Shown here: positions 49,770 to 58,845 of the stretch, one piece after another
Layout: every line of letters begins with the position of its first letter
Position numbering within the stretch: position 1 is the first letter of the stretch
Origin: Chloracidobacterium sp.
GTDB lineage: Bacteria > Acidobacteriota > Blastocatellia > Pyrinomonadales > Pyrinomonadaceae
Direction of reading: 5' to 3'
Assembly (NCBI GenBank): GCA_015075585.1
Contig: JABTUB010000002.1
Span: 434,001 to 498,000 of the forward strand
DNA: 64,000 bases
The notes under the pieces: model-generated
Databases searched by the model: none
Seen by the model: only the letters and a program-made list of their open reading frames with translations
Told to the model about the DNA's origin: nothing
Program-made: the position numbers and the translations under genes

Positions 49770-52643
49770 ATGCTGTCTATGCAGGCGCGGAAGAAGAAAG
49801 AGCAGGCAATAGAGGTCAAAGGAGCCCGTACTCATAACCTGAAGAATATCAGCGCGTCGCTCCCGATAAACAGGCTGACGGTCGTTACAGGCGTTTCAGG
49901 CTCAGGAAAATCATCGTTCGTCTTTGACACGCTTTATGCGGAAGGGCAGCGCCGCTATGTCGAATCGCTGTCGGCATACGCGCGGCAGTTCCTCGAACGG
50001 ATGGATAAGCCCGATGTGGATGAGGTAACGAACATCGCACCGGCCATCGCGATCAGGCAAAAGAATTCGACAAAAAATCCGCGTTCGACCGTTGCCACGC
50101 AGACCGAGATCTATGATTATCTTCGCCTGCTGTTTGCCCGTGCGGGACAAACCTTCTGCAGCAACTGCGGCCGAGAGGTAAAGAAAGATTCACCCGAATC
50201 GGCGGCCGAGGAAACGCTTGCAACACTCGTACCGGGAACGCGTTTCTATGTGCTTTTTCCGATCCGAAGCGGTTCGCCAGATGAGCCGGAACATGGACAA
50301 AATGCGGCCGGCACGCGCCGCGCGGGAAGGGTTTCGGCAAATGCGAAGCCGCTCGGCACGACAGCATTTCTGATCTCGCTTCTTCAGCAAGGGTTTTCGA
50401 GGCTTTACCGCAGCGGAGAAGTAATAGAACTCACAAGGCCTGAGGATTTTCCTTACGAAAGCCTTGACGGCGTTCATGTGTTGATCGACCGGCTAAAGGC
50501 CGGCAACGATATTCGCGAGCGGCTGGTCGATTCGCTCGAAACCTGCTTTCGCGAGGCTCATTCCGCCGTGATACGCGAATATGTTTCGTCCGATGATGCC
50601 GAGCCGGTCGTACTCCGCTTTTCGGACAGTTTTGTCTGCAAATACGACGGTACAAGGTATCACGAACCCGAGCCGCATCTCTTTAGTTTCAACTCACCCT
50701 TCGGTGCGTGCCGTACATGCCAAGGTTTTGGCAATACGATAGGCATTGACTACGGCCTTGTGATACCGAATCCGCTGCTTTCGCTTAAGCAGGGTGCGGT
50801 CGAGCCTTTTACGCGGCCGATGCATGCGTGGGCACAAAAGGAGCTTGCGGGATATGCCGCATCTGCGGGCATCGATATGAACAAGCCCTTCGCCGACCTG
50901 CCGGACCATCAGCAGAACTGCGTCGTTTACGGCGATGAAGGCTGGCGTGGGCTAAAGGGTTTCTTTGAGTGGCTTGAAACAAAGAAATACAAGCTTCATA
51001 TTCGGGTCTTTCTCGCAAAATATCGCGGCTACACCGTTTGCCCCGACTGCGGCGGACAAAGGCTGCGGCAGGAGGCACGCGATGTAAAGATCGGGATGCT
51101 TTCGCTGCCTGAGATCGTTGCGATGTCAATTCGCGACGCTCACGAATTCTTCGAGGCGCTCGAACTCGACCGCGAGCGTGCCGTAATTGCCGACAAAGTG
51201 CTTACTGAGGTCAGAAGGCGCCTGAAATTCCTCGTAGATGTCGGCCTTGATTATCTCGATCTCGGCCGGCTGGCGGCTACACTCTCGGGAGGCGAGGCTC
51301 AGCGGATACAGCTTGCGACAAATCTCGGTTCACTGCTCGTCGGTACGCTGTATGTGCTTGATGAACCGAGCATAGGGCTTCATCCGCGTGACAATGCTCG
51401 GCTTATAGAGATCCTGCAGGGACTTCGTGACATCGGAAATACGGTCGTCGTCGTCGAACACGATCAGGAGATGATGCGTGTCGCCGATAACATCATAGAT
51501 ATAGGCGTAAATGCGGGCGAGGCAGGCGGCGAGCTTGTTTTTGAGGGCAGTTTTCCGAGCCTTCTGGAGGACCGAACATCGCTGACCGCAAAGTATCTTC
51601 GCGGGGATGCTGTCATCCGCGTGCCTACGCAGCGGCGCAAGCCTACAAAGGATCGGATCGAGATCATAGACGCTCGCGAACACAATCTAAAGAACATTTC
51701 GGTCAAGATACCGCTCGGTATGCTTGTATGCATCACCGGAGTTTCCGGCAGCGGCAAATCGACGCTTGTTCACGATGTGCTTTATGCCGGGCTGAAGAAA
51801 AAACGCGGTGAATGGAACGCGCCCGTCGGTTTCTTCAAAGAGATCAAGGGCAGCGACAAGATCGACGACGTCATACTCGTCGATCAATCGCCGATAGGCC
51901 GCACTCCGCGTTCGAACCCTGTAACGTATATCAAGGCTTACGATACGATCCGCGAACTCTTTGCCGCGACCGCATCCGCAAAGGCAAAAGGCTTGAACGC
52001 ATCACACTTTTCGTTCAACGTGCCGGGCGGCCGCTGCGAAACGTGCCAGGGCTCCGGCACCGTTACTATCGAAATGCAGTTCCTCGCCGATGTCGAGCTG
52101 ACCTGCGAAGATTGCCGCGGCAAGCGGTTCAAGAGCGAGATATTGGATGTACGCTACAAGGGAAAGAACATTGACGAGGTGCTGCAATTGACCATCCGCG
52201 AGGCGTTGCTTCACTTCAAAGATGTGCCGAAGCTCGTATCCCGCTTAAAAGTGCTCGATGCGGTCGGTCTCGGCTATCTGCGTCTCGGCCAATCGGCAAC
52301 GACCCTTTCCGGCGGTGAGGCTCAGCGCGTCAAGCTCGCCTCGCATCTTGCACAACGATCGTCGTCAAAAACACTATTCATCTTTGACGAACCGACAACG
52401 GGCCTGCATTTCGACGATATCAGCAAACTGCTGCTCGCATTCCGTGCCCTTATTGACGCCGGCGGCAGCCTCGTCGTGATCGAGCACAACCTCGATGTCA
52501 TCAAAACTGCCGATCACGTCATCGACCTCGGCCCCGAAGGCGGCGTTGGCGGCGGCGAGGTCGTCGCCGTGGGCACGCCTGAGCAGATAGCCGCGAACGA
52601 GCGATCTATCACGGGACGGTTCCTTAAAGAAGTTCTGGGCTAA
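49761..52643 (+). CDS. uvrA: Excinuclease ABC subunit A
   Basis: DNA-damage recognition ATPase of nucleotide excision repair; 960 residues, full length. Walker A motifs are [17 protein letters not shown] (residues 44-60) and [16 protein letters not shown]; the ABC signatures [10 protein letters not shown] and [10 protein letters not shown] and the Walker B regions [15 protein letters not shown] and [12 protein letters not shown] are intact. The second zinc module ([10 protein letters not shown] to LTCEDCRGK) has all four Cys. In the first, the pattern is C293, D296, C317, C320: the usual second Cys is Asp. The start may be 49761, 49770 or 49779; no Shine-Dalgarno was seen. It overlaps the convergent DUF2695 gene by 4 nt. 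Confidence 0.96.
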   Translation: MGKMLSMQARKKKEQAIEVKGARTHNLKNISASLPINRLTVVTGVSGSGKSSFVFDTLYAEGQRRYVESLSAYARQFLERMDKPDVDEVTNIAPAIAIRQKNSTKNPRSTVATQTEIYDYLRLLFARAGQTFCSNCGREVKKDSPESAAEETLATLVPGTRFYVLFPIRSGSPDEPEHGQNAAGTRRAGRVSANAKPLGTTAFLISLLQQGFSRLYRSGEVIELTRPEDFPYESLDGVHVLIDRLKAGNDIRERLVDSLETCFREAHSAVIREYVSSDDAEPVVLRFSDSFVCKYDGTRYHEPEPHLFSFNSPFGACRTCQGFGNTIGIDYGLVIPNPLLSLKQGAVEPFTRPMHAWAQKELAGYAASAGIDMNKPFADLPDHQQNCVVYGDEGWRGLKGFFEWLETKKYKLHIRVFLAKYRGYTVCPDCGGQRLRQEARDVKIGMLSLPEIVAMSIRDAHEFFEALELDRERAVIADKVLTEVRRRLKFLVDVGLDYLDLGRLAATLSGGEAQRIQLATNLGSLLVGTLYVLDEPSIGLHPRDNARLIEILQGLRDIGNTVVVVEHDQEMMRVADNIIDIGVNAGEAGGELVFEGSFPSLLEDRTSLTAKYLRGDAVIRVPTQRRKPTKDRIEIIDAREHNLKNISVKIPLGMLVCITGVSGSGKSTLVHDVLYAGLKKKRGEWNAPVGFFKEIKGSDKIDDVILVDQSPIGRTPRSNPVTYIKAYDTIRELFAATASAKAKGLNASHFSFNVPGGRCETCQGSGTVTIEMQFLADVELTCEDCRGKRFKSEILDVRYKGKNIDEVLQLTIREALLHFKDVPKLVSRLKVLDAVGLGYLRLGQSATTLSGGEAQRVKLASHLAQRSSSKTLFIFDEPTTGLHFDDISKLLLAFRALIDAGGSLVVIEHNLDVIKTADHVIDLGPEGGVGGGEVVAVGTPEQIAANERSITGRFLKEVLG

Positions 52644-52945
52644 TCATCGCCGAACTTGGAACGCCACGGCGGTGCGATCTGCTCCATCACCTTACAATCA
52701 CAATAGCCGCCGTTGCCGTTCAGCCACGTCGTAAGCCGCGGAAAATCGAGGCGGTTATCCATCATGAACCGCATCGCATACTGCAGGCTGTGATTACACT
52801 CGCTGTCAAAAAGCTCATCTTCGATAAAATCCAGCATCTTGCTGATCGTCATCTGCGATTCGGGCAGCCTTTCGAGGAACTCGCGGAGTTCATCGACTGT
52901 CATTTGTTCGAGGTTCTCTATCTCGTGTTTCCTGATAATGGGCAT
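52640..52945 (-). CDS. DUF2695-family protein
   Basis: 101-residue protein. SECNHSLQYAMRFMMDNRLD and TTWLNGNGGYCDCKVMEQI match the DUF2695 pattern (CxHxLxxTxxF and WLxxxGGYCDCEV), with three Cys and one His as possible metal ligands. The N-terminal half has acidic helices (EQMTVDELREFLERLPES). Function unknown. The ATG is exactly 6 nt after a perfect TATAAT, so the transcript is probably leaderless. It ends within the uvrA stop region (4-nt overlap), convergent. Confidence 0.78.
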   Translation of the reverse strand: MPIIRKHEIENLEQMTVDELREFLERLPESQMTISKMLDFIEDELFDSECNHSLQYAMRFMMDNRLDFPRLTTWLNGNGGYCDCKVMEQIAPPWRSKFGDD

Positions 52946-52951
52946 AGGGCG

Positions 52952-52957
52952 ATTATA
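52952..52957 (-). promoter_or_regulatory. TATAAT -10 box for leaderless DUF2695 transcript
   Basis: On the minus strand TATAAT is followed by CGCCCT and then ATG, so +1 would coincide with the A of the start codon. No -35 consensus was found. It lies in the gap between the MFS stop (52964) and the DUF2695 start. Confidence 0.55.
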
Positions 52958-52963
52958 TCGTAA

Positions 52964-54238
52964 CTAGAACTCTGATTCGCTGAGGCGTGATGCTTCGGAG
53001 CGTCGGGCTTCTTCGATCTCGCGTTGGCGAATGCCGTCACGGCCATCGTATGAGAAGAATTTCGGCAGGAATAGTGCCGTTGCCGCAACCGCGACGACGC
53101 ACGCTATGCCGCCGCTCACCAATGCGAACCGTACGCTCGTGTATTCGGCTACGACGCCCATCTTCGCACTGCCGAGCATCGGCCCTGTCAGGTAGCTTAT
53201 CATCTCGATACTCGCCATACGCCCGCGCATAAAATTCGGGATCGTCTGATTCCAGATCGCACCGCGAAAGATGCCCGATATCATATCCGAAAATCCTGCG
53301 GCCGCCAGAAATAACAATGCCGTGTAGATGCTGTCTGCCGCACCGAAGGCAAGAATGCCCACGCCCCAAAAGATCGCCGCGATTATCACCCAAACGCCGT
53401 GGCGTGTGATCTTGCGCGTCCAGCCTGAGGTCAGGCTTGCGATGAGGGCACCGGCCGCAAGAGCTCCGGGAAAGAGGCCTACGGTCTCATTGCCGTAGTT
53501 GCTCGCCAACGCCGGATACAATGCCTGCGGGAACGAAAAGAACATCGCGGCGATGTCAATGAAATATGTCCCGAGAAGTTCCTGACGACTCACAGCATAT
53601 TTTAGTGACGTGATAACGCTGCGGACGCTCGGCTTGTCGGCATTCGGGTTGCGCGGCAGATACTTCAGTAGCATCACCGCAATAAGGGACGCGGCGAACG
53701 TTGCGAGATCGATCATATAAGCGTCCACGGCAGCGAACTTCGCCGCAATGATGCCGCCGATCGCCGGCCCGAGTATCATCCCGATGTTGAACCTGATCGA
53801 GTTGAGGGCCTGTACGGCAACCATCATCTCGGCCGGAACGACCGCCTGAATATAAGACTCGTAAGCGGGCCGCTGGAGAGCCGCAAGGCCCGCGTGGAAG
53901 GCTACGACAATAAAGAGCAGCCAGATATGCGGTTCATCAAGGAAGGCATTGACAACCAAAAGAGCCGTAAGCAGCGTCTGCCCGGCCTCAGTGAGACGCA
54001 GCATCAGCCGCCGATCGAAATAATCCGCCATCGCCCCGCCGACAAAGCTCAGCACCACCATCGGCACGAACTCAGCCAATGCGATATAGCCGACCATCGC
54101 ATTCGATCCGGTAAGCTGGTACATCTGCCACGGAATGATGATGAATGTCATCATCGACCCGAAGAATGAGACGAGTTGACCGAAAAAGAGAACGCGGTAG
54201 TCGCGCGACACCCTTAATGGAGAAATATCAAGCAGCAT
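52964..54238 (-). CDS. MFS transporter, EntS-like exporter
   Basis: Major-facilitator protein, 424 residues, 12 helices. DYRVLFFGQLVSFFGSMMTF is helix 1, and GGAMADYFDRRLMLRLTEAG is the loop 2-3 motif A (GxxxDxxxRR). RGAIWNQTIPNFMRGRMASI and ALNSIRFNIGMILGPAIGGI resemble the EntS/enterobactin-exporter and MFS_3 group. It may export a siderophore or other small molecule; no biosynthetic genes for one are present. The protein ends in a charged tail. It begins 15 nt after the membrane protein gene upstream, so a three-gene operon (AlbA_2, membrane protein, MFS) is likely. Confidence 0.87.
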   Translation of the reverse strand: MLLDISPLRVSRDYRVLFFGQLVSFFGSMMTFIIIPWQMYQLTGSNAMVGYIALAEFVPMVVLSFVGGAMADYFDRRLMLRLTEAGQTLLTALLVVNAFLDEPHIWLLFIVVAFHAGLAALQRPAYESYIQAVVPAEMMVAVQALNSIRFNIGMILGPAIGGIIAAKFAAVDAYMIDLATFAASLIAVMLLKYLPRNPNADKPSVRSVITSLKYAVSRQELLGTYFIDIAAMFFSFPQALYPALASNYGNETVGLFPGALAAGALIASLTSGWTRKITRHGVWVIIAAIFWGVGILAFGAADSIYTALLFLAAAGFSDMISGIFRGAIWNQTIPNFMRGRMASIEMISYLTGPMLGSAKMGVVAEYTSVRFALVSGGIACVVAVAATALFLPKFFSYDGRDGIRQREIEEARRSEASRLSESEF

Positions 54239-54253
54239 TATGACGGGTCACGG

Positions 54254-55531
54254 TCATTTCATATACTCCGTCCAATTAAAGAGCCACAAAGCATAAGCGT
54301 TCGCAACAAAGGAGACGGTATAGAGTACCGCCTCGGTTATAGTTATCTTTTTCGGCGCCGAATCAAGCATCAGAAGAAATGCCCACGGCAAAAGCACAGT
54401 TGCGTAGCGATAGCCGAACTGCCAGCCTCCGGAGTTTCCGTGTATCCATAAAAGAAATGTGAGTATCAATACTGCTGCCCACGAAGCAATTTTGAGAGCA
54501 ATATCCTCCGAGCGTATTCGTAGCAGCAAAAAAAAGAACGGGCTGCTGAGTAAGATCGATGAACTGAATCTGTCAGGAAGCAGATACGGCCATTGATCGC
54601 GCAGGTGCCACATCTTAAGGAGCATTTCCCAAGCCTGCCGCGGAATATATGCTGTCGAAAAGATCCCGTGATCGTACCACGGTTCATTCAGCACACCGGG
54701 AATGCGCGCATAGCCGAAGTCTGTAATTGAATGAAACCGCAAATAGTTATAGCCGAGTGTAAGCACGCCCAGAATAAAAGGGACGATGCAGAAATACGCA
54801 AGCCGCGATAACCGCTGTTTCGCTCCCGCCATGCCGGGAATCGTTGCGATCTCAGCCACTTCGTTACTCACCGGTCCGTCACGATACATCAAATAAAGAA
54901 ATACCGGAGCGGTCAGCAGGTTCTCCGTGCGGTTTCCGAAAGCTATCGCAAAGAACACGCCGGCAAGCGCCGGCCGCCTGTCGAATACCGTAAAGTAGAT
55001 CGCACCGAGTTCGCCGACCATTGCAAAGGCAAGGGCAAGCTGCCATGCTCCCGCGAACGACAAATTCACCCACAGAAATGTGCCGAACAGGATGCCGAAC
55101 GTCATCAGGAGCTGTTTCGCGGCCGATATGTCATACCTTTCAGCGATCTTGAGAAGGAAAAAACAGCCGGCCCCGGCAAGCAGCGCCGCGATCCATCGTG
55201 CCGGCATTTCATCAATGACGCCGATACTTTTGAGCAGTGCTGCGGGCAGCATTGACAAGACCGAACCGAGCGGAAAGACCGAGTAATAACTGCCCTCGAA
55301 CGGAACGAATTCATTGAGCCATGACGGCGGCTTTCCGGCAAAGCCGATGCTTCCGCTCAGAAAGTTCGCGGCAACCCGAAATGTGTAATCGTAGTAGGAC
55401 TGCGGCTTAGGGTTCGAAAAGAAGTACACGGCGCCCGCAAGCAGCGACAGCCAAACGGTCTGCGACCTCGTAAAACGTCGTGGCGGCCGCTCTTTCGAAT
55501 GCTCGCTTGCGGCAGCAGCTATATCGCTCAT
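54254..55531 (-). CDS. Polytopic membrane protein, possible GT-C-type glycosyltransferase
   Basis: 425-residue membrane protein with about ten helices. I do not assign a family. The early periplasmic loop (SNPKPQSYYDYTFRVAANFL) and paired helices resemble GT-C glycosyltransferases, and LSFAGAWQLALAFAMVGELG and IAFGNRTENLLTAPVFLYLM are characteristic of undescribed mannosyltransferase-like proteins. A clear catalytic DD/ED was not found. It begins with ATGA overlapping the AlbA_2-type gene stop and lies just upstream of the MFS gene. A lipid-linked sugar transfer role is a guess. Confidence 0.6.
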   Translation of the reverse strand: MSDIAAAASEHSKERPPRRFTRSQTVWLSLLAGAVYFFSNPKPQSYYDYTFRVAANFLSGSIGFAGKPPSWLNEFVPFEGSYYSVFPLGSVLSMLPAALLKSIGVIDEMPARWIAALLAGAGCFFLLKIAERYDISAAKQLLMTFGILFGTFLWVNLSFAGAWQLALAFAMVGELGAIYFTVFDRRPALAGVFFAIAFGNRTENLLTAPVFLYLMYRDGPVSNEVAEIATIPGMAGAKQRLSRLAYFCIVPFILGVLTLGYNYLRFHSITDFGYARIPGVLNEPWYDHGIFSTAYIPRQAWEMLLKMWHLRDQWPYLLPDRFSSSILLSSPFFFLLLRIRSEDIALKIASWAAVLILTFLLWIHGNSGGWQFGYRYATVLLPWAFLLMLDSAPKKITITEAVLYTVSFVANAYALWLFNWTEYMK

Positions 55532-56823
55532 GCGGCCCATATCTTCAACTTGAACTCGTCATTCGCGATATAGATCTCGGGCTTGCGGCCGGAGAAAAGA
55601 TGCGACTGACGCAGTATCATCGGCAGGCCGCCGTGCGGGGCATTTATGCCGTATTCGCGGCGTGTAAAGATCGCTGCGATCTGCGGATTGAGCCTTTGTG
55701 TAATGCCGTAGCGTATCGCGCGGTTCGCGGGCGGCGAAAATCCCGCCGTACGCCTCGGGTTGATAAATTCGACAGCGTTGTCGTAAATATTGATCCTCGT
55801 TCGAATGTCGCGCAGCCCTAGGTCGCGGTGGATAAGTGCATTGATCACTGCCTCGACTACCGCGTAGTGATGATAGCGGCCGCGCGGCTTTGCGATATCA
55901 TCGCCGACCAGCATTAGTTTCCGCTTAGGCTGCTGTTTGTTGAGATCGATGTACCGGCCGAGGAACGCCGTCACCGCTTCGAACTGCGAAAGCATATTCC
56001 CCTTTATCTCAGCTGCTTCGATCAGCTGCGCGGCGGAGCCTTCGCCCGAAAATCGAGCGACCGTCAAATTCGATCGCGGCAGCAGTTCCGCGACACGCTC
56101 ATTCTTTCCGAAAAGCAGTACCGCGGCAACGGTCGGGAAGAACTCATCTGCATTTCCGACCGCAAGCAGAAGGTCTTTCCGCAAGAGATCCGCGGTATTG
56201 TAGAGGTTCAGATGCGAAGCTCCGTCATCGAACGCATTGGCGAACGACCACAGCAAAGCGTCATCAAAGTCGTCTTCCGTAACGGTTTGCAGCGGAATAT
56301 TCTCAAAGCCGAGCGGTCTCACCTCATCAAGCCAGCCGCTTAGCTCATCGCGGCTTATCTCGCGTTTTTCGGCTCCGATCCTAAGGTAAAAGCGTCCGTC
56401 GCGCGTACGATACGGCCGCCTTCTGCCGTCAACATCCAATGCCACGATGCGCTTGCCGCTGTCGAAAGCGACCGTGTCGATCATCGGCACAAGCGGCGGC
56501 ACGATCTCGTCGCGACAGATGCGTGCCAGCTCCTGCTGCACCCATTCAGGATTGCTGACGCCCTCGATCCGAAGCTGATCGTTCACGCCGAAAACGATCG
56601 TTCCGCCGTCAGTATTCGCAAGCGCCACAATGCCCTGAGCTATACGCTCACTGTTCGAAAGTTTTACTTTGAGCTCAAGGTAGGTGTCTTCGCCGCCGCG
56701 AATCAGCCGCAGAAGCTCGGTCCGCGTGGTCTGCTGCGCAGGTTGATTGACCAGATATTCCTGAAATGATATATCCTCCGGGGAAGCTGCCCGCGGAGTG
56801 TGGCGAAATCTTCGACGTGCCAT
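55528..56823 (-). CDS. Schlafen/AlbA_2-domain protein with GHKL-like region
   Basis: 431-residue protein. TYLELKVKLSNSERIAQGIV and ALANTDGGTIVFGVND form the AlbA_2 (Schlafen) nucleic-acid-binding domain at about 45-150. A middle region is followed by HHYAVVEAVINALIHRDLGL, which resembles the N-box of the GHKL/HATPase_c_4 domain, then IYDNAVEFINPRRTAGFSPP. This is the so-called RecG-like or ATP-binding AlbA_2 architecture, sometimes found in regulatory and defence contexts. DNA or RNA target unknown. It overlaps the next gene by 4 nt (ATGA), and uvrC lies 78 nt upstream on the same strand. Confidence 0.82.
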   Translation of the reverse strand: MARRRFRHTPRAASPEDISFQEYLVNQPAQQTTRTELLRLIRGGEDTYLELKVKLSNSERIAQGIVALANTDGGTIVFGVNDQLRIEGVSNPEWVQQELARICRDEIVPPLVPMIDTVAFDSGKRIVALDVDGRRRPYRTRDGRFYLRIGAEKREISRDELSGWLDEVRPLGFENIPLQTVTEDDFDDALLWSFANAFDDGASHLNLYNTADLLRKDLLLAVGNADEFFPTVAAVLLFGKNERVAELLPRSNLTVARFSGEGSAAQLIEAAEIKGNMLSQFEAVTAFLGRYIDLNKQQPKRKLMLVGDDIAKPRGRYHHYAVVEAVINALIHRDLGLRDIRTRINIYDNAVEFINPRRTAGFSPPANRAIRYGITQRLNPQIAAIFTRREYGINAPHGGLPMILRQSHLFSGRKPEIYIANDEFKLKIWAA

Positions 56824-56901
56824 AGCATCGGGTGATTTTCGGAAAAGTTCGACCAGTTAGATTGAAACATTCAAGGCCGCAAATGTAAACCGCAAGCTCG
56901 G

Positions 56902-58770
56902 CTACGTCATATCCGAAGCGGCCTTTCCAGCGACAGAACGCTGAGCGGCAAAGTGCCCGGCAACCTCGGCGGCAGCCTTTGGCCCGATATGCGGCGAAAG
57001 CTCCTCGACAGCGGCCTTTGCGATGCGTTCGATCGAACCGAATTCGCGCAGCAGCACCCTCTTTCGCTTTTCACCGATGCCCGGTATCTCCGAAAGTTCG
57101 GATGTAAAATCTCGCTGCTCACGCCGCTTGCGATGAAACTCGACGGCGGTCTTGTGCGTCTCCTCACGGATCTGAAGTATCAGCCTGAACGCTTGTGAAT
57201 TGCGGTCGAACTGTATCGGACCGTTTTCGCGGCCGTAGATCAGCAGGTGCGAGATCTCGCTGTGCCGTTTCGGAGGTTTTACAAGCCCGACGAGCATTAT
57301 CTGTTCGAGATCGAGCGAGTTCATCGCCGCGGCCGCCGCCGAAAGCTGACCTTTGCCGCCGTCGATAAAGATAAGCTGCGGAAGCGGTTTCTGCTCTTCG
57401 ATCTGTCTGCGATAGCGTCGAAAAACTGCTTCGTTCATTGACGCAAAGTCATTGGAGCCCTCGACGGTCTTGATTATGAACCTGCGATACTGTGCACGTG
57501 CCGGCTTACCGTTCTCGAATACGACAATGCCGGCGACGTTTTCAGAACCTGAGATGTTCGAAATGTCGAAGGACTCGATGCGTTCCGGGAAATGCGAGAG
57601 TTCGAGCAGTTCCTGCAGCTCTTCGAGCACCTTTTCGCTGTCGGGTTTGAGTACGCGAAATCGCTGTTCGAACGCGATCTTTGCGTTCGTCTCAACAAGC
57701 TTTACGAGGTGCTTATTCTTACCGCGTTTGGGATCGAGTATCTTCACGCGGCGGCCGCGTCGGTCTGTCAAAGCTTGTTCAAGTACGGCGCGGTCGCTGA
57801 AATCCTGCGATACATGTATCTCAAGCGGCACATAATCCGTCGAGTAATATTGCGTCAAGACCTGGCCCAAGAATTCAGCCGCGTCAAACCTGTCATCCTC
57901 CGGCAGGTCTTCCCAAAAGAATTCCCGCCGCCCTACAATGCGGCCTTCTCGCATTGTGAAAAGCTGAAGTGCAAGCCGCTGCCGTTCGCGGTAAAAACCG
58001 ATGATGTCGATATCTCGGTCGGCCGTGGTTGCCATCTTCTGTGTTTCGCTAAGAGCAAGCACTGTCCGCATCAGGTCGCGGTAACGCGCCGCCAACTCGT
58101 ACTTTCCTTCTTCTGAGAACTGCCACATCCTGGCTTCCAGCGACTTCGCAAGCTCTTTATTCCGCCCTTCAAGCAGTTCGCGCACGTCGGCTGTCGCCTG
58201 CCGGTATTCCTCCTTTGTGCAAAGCCCTCGCACGCAAGGTGCAAGGCATCGCTTTAGGTGATATTCAAGGCATGGCCTGGGCAGGTTTCCGTCTATCTCA
58301 ATATCGCAGGTTCGAAGCTGAAATGCGCGATTGATAAGGTCAAGCGTGTTGCGTGCAAGCACCGCCGGCAGGAATGGCCCGTAATAGTGCGAACCATCGC
58401 GCACGATCTTTCGCGTTATGACGACCTTCGGGTAAGGTTCGTTCGTCAGCTTCAGGTGCGGGTAGGACTTGTCGTCCTTAAGAAAGACGTTGAAACGCGG
58501 CTTGTGCTTCTTGATCAAATTAGATTCGAGCACCAACGCCTCGACCTCATTATCAACGACAATGAACTCGAAATCCGCAATATTCTTTACAAGCTGTCGG
58601 GTTTTGGGATCATGATTGCGGCTCGATTGAAAGTACGAACGCACACGATTGCGCAGGTTCTTCGCTTTGCCGACATAGATGATCTTGCTGGCGGCGTTCT
58701 TGTGGATGTAGATGCCTGCTCTCGTCGGCAGCGTCTTAAGCTTCTCTTTTAGCGTCTCGGCGGTTGCCAC
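56902..58770 (-). CDS. uvrC: Excinuclease ABC subunit C
   Basis: Dual-incision nuclease of nucleotide excision repair, 622 residues. AGIYIHKNAASKIIYVGKAK is the GIY-YIG domain and KNLRNRVRSYF continues it. RPCLEYHLKRCLAPCVRGLC includes the family's Cys cluster, and ARMWQFSEEGKYELAARYRD is the UvrB-binding UVR helix pair. ESFDISNISGSENVAGIVVF opens the RNase-H-like endonuclease domain, and LIFIDGGKGQLSA carries a further catalytic Asp. The helix-hairpin-helix region ends the protein (LSEIPGIGEKRKRVLLREFG). The GTG start at 58770 lies exactly 6 nt after TAGAAT and has no Shine-Dalgarno: a leaderless transcript is likely. Confidence 0.96.
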   Translation of the reverse strand: MATAETLKEKLKTLPTRAGIYIHKNAASKIIYVGKAKNLRNRVRSYFQSSRNHDPKTRQLVKNIADFEFIVVDNEVEALVLESNLIKKHKPRFNVFLKDDKSYPHLKLTNEPYPKVVITRKIVRDGSHYYGPFLPAVLARNTLDLINRAFQLRTCDIEIDGNLPRPCLEYHLKRCLAPCVRGLCTKEEYRQATADVRELLEGRNKELAKSLEARMWQFSEEGKYELAARYRDLMRTVLALSETQKMATTADRDIDIIGFYRERQRLALQLFTMREGRIVGRREFFWEDLPEDDRFDAAEFLGQVLTQYYSTDYVPLEIHVSQDFSDRAVLEQALTDRRGRRVKILDPKRGKNKHLVKLVETNAKIAFEQRFRVLKPDSEKVLEELQELLELSHFPERIESFDISNISGSENVAGIVVFENGKPARAQYRRFIIKTVEGSNDFASMNEAVFRRYRRQIEEQKPLPQLIFIDGGKGQLSAAAAAMNSLDLEQIMLVGLVKPPKRHSEISHLLIYGRENGPIQFDRNSQAFRLILQIREETHKTAVEFHRKRREQRDFTSELSEIPGIGEKRKRVLLREFGSIERIAKAAVEELSPHIGPKAAAEVAGHFAAQRSVAGKAASDMT

Positions 58771-58790
58771 AGCTATATTCTATCGCTGTG
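58768..58790. promoter_or_regulatory. Palindrome and -10 box over the uvrC start
   Basis: CACAGC and GCTGTG are inverted repeats 11 nt apart, and inner ATA/TAT also pair, giving nine of eleven positions symmetric. The dyad overlaps the GTG start. The minus-strand -10 box TAGAAT (58777-58782) is inside it, so a repressor bound here would block transcription. It is oriented opposite to E. coli LexA boxes. Confidence 0.5.
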
Positions 58791-58845
58791 CCAAGCGTAA
58801 GTCATACTTTGCGTTCGGCTCGGCTTTGCGTAACACTGTCTTGCG

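Noticed and set aside
52964-56823. Defence island around the AlbA_2 gene
   Set aside because: No restriction, toxin-antitoxin, retron or other defence genes nearby; neighbours are repair, transport and housekeeping genes.
58768-58790. LexA (SOS) box at uvrC
   Set aside because: The half-site order is ACAG...CTGT-like rather than CTGT...ACAG and no matching box was found at uvrA; listed only as an unassigned palindrome.
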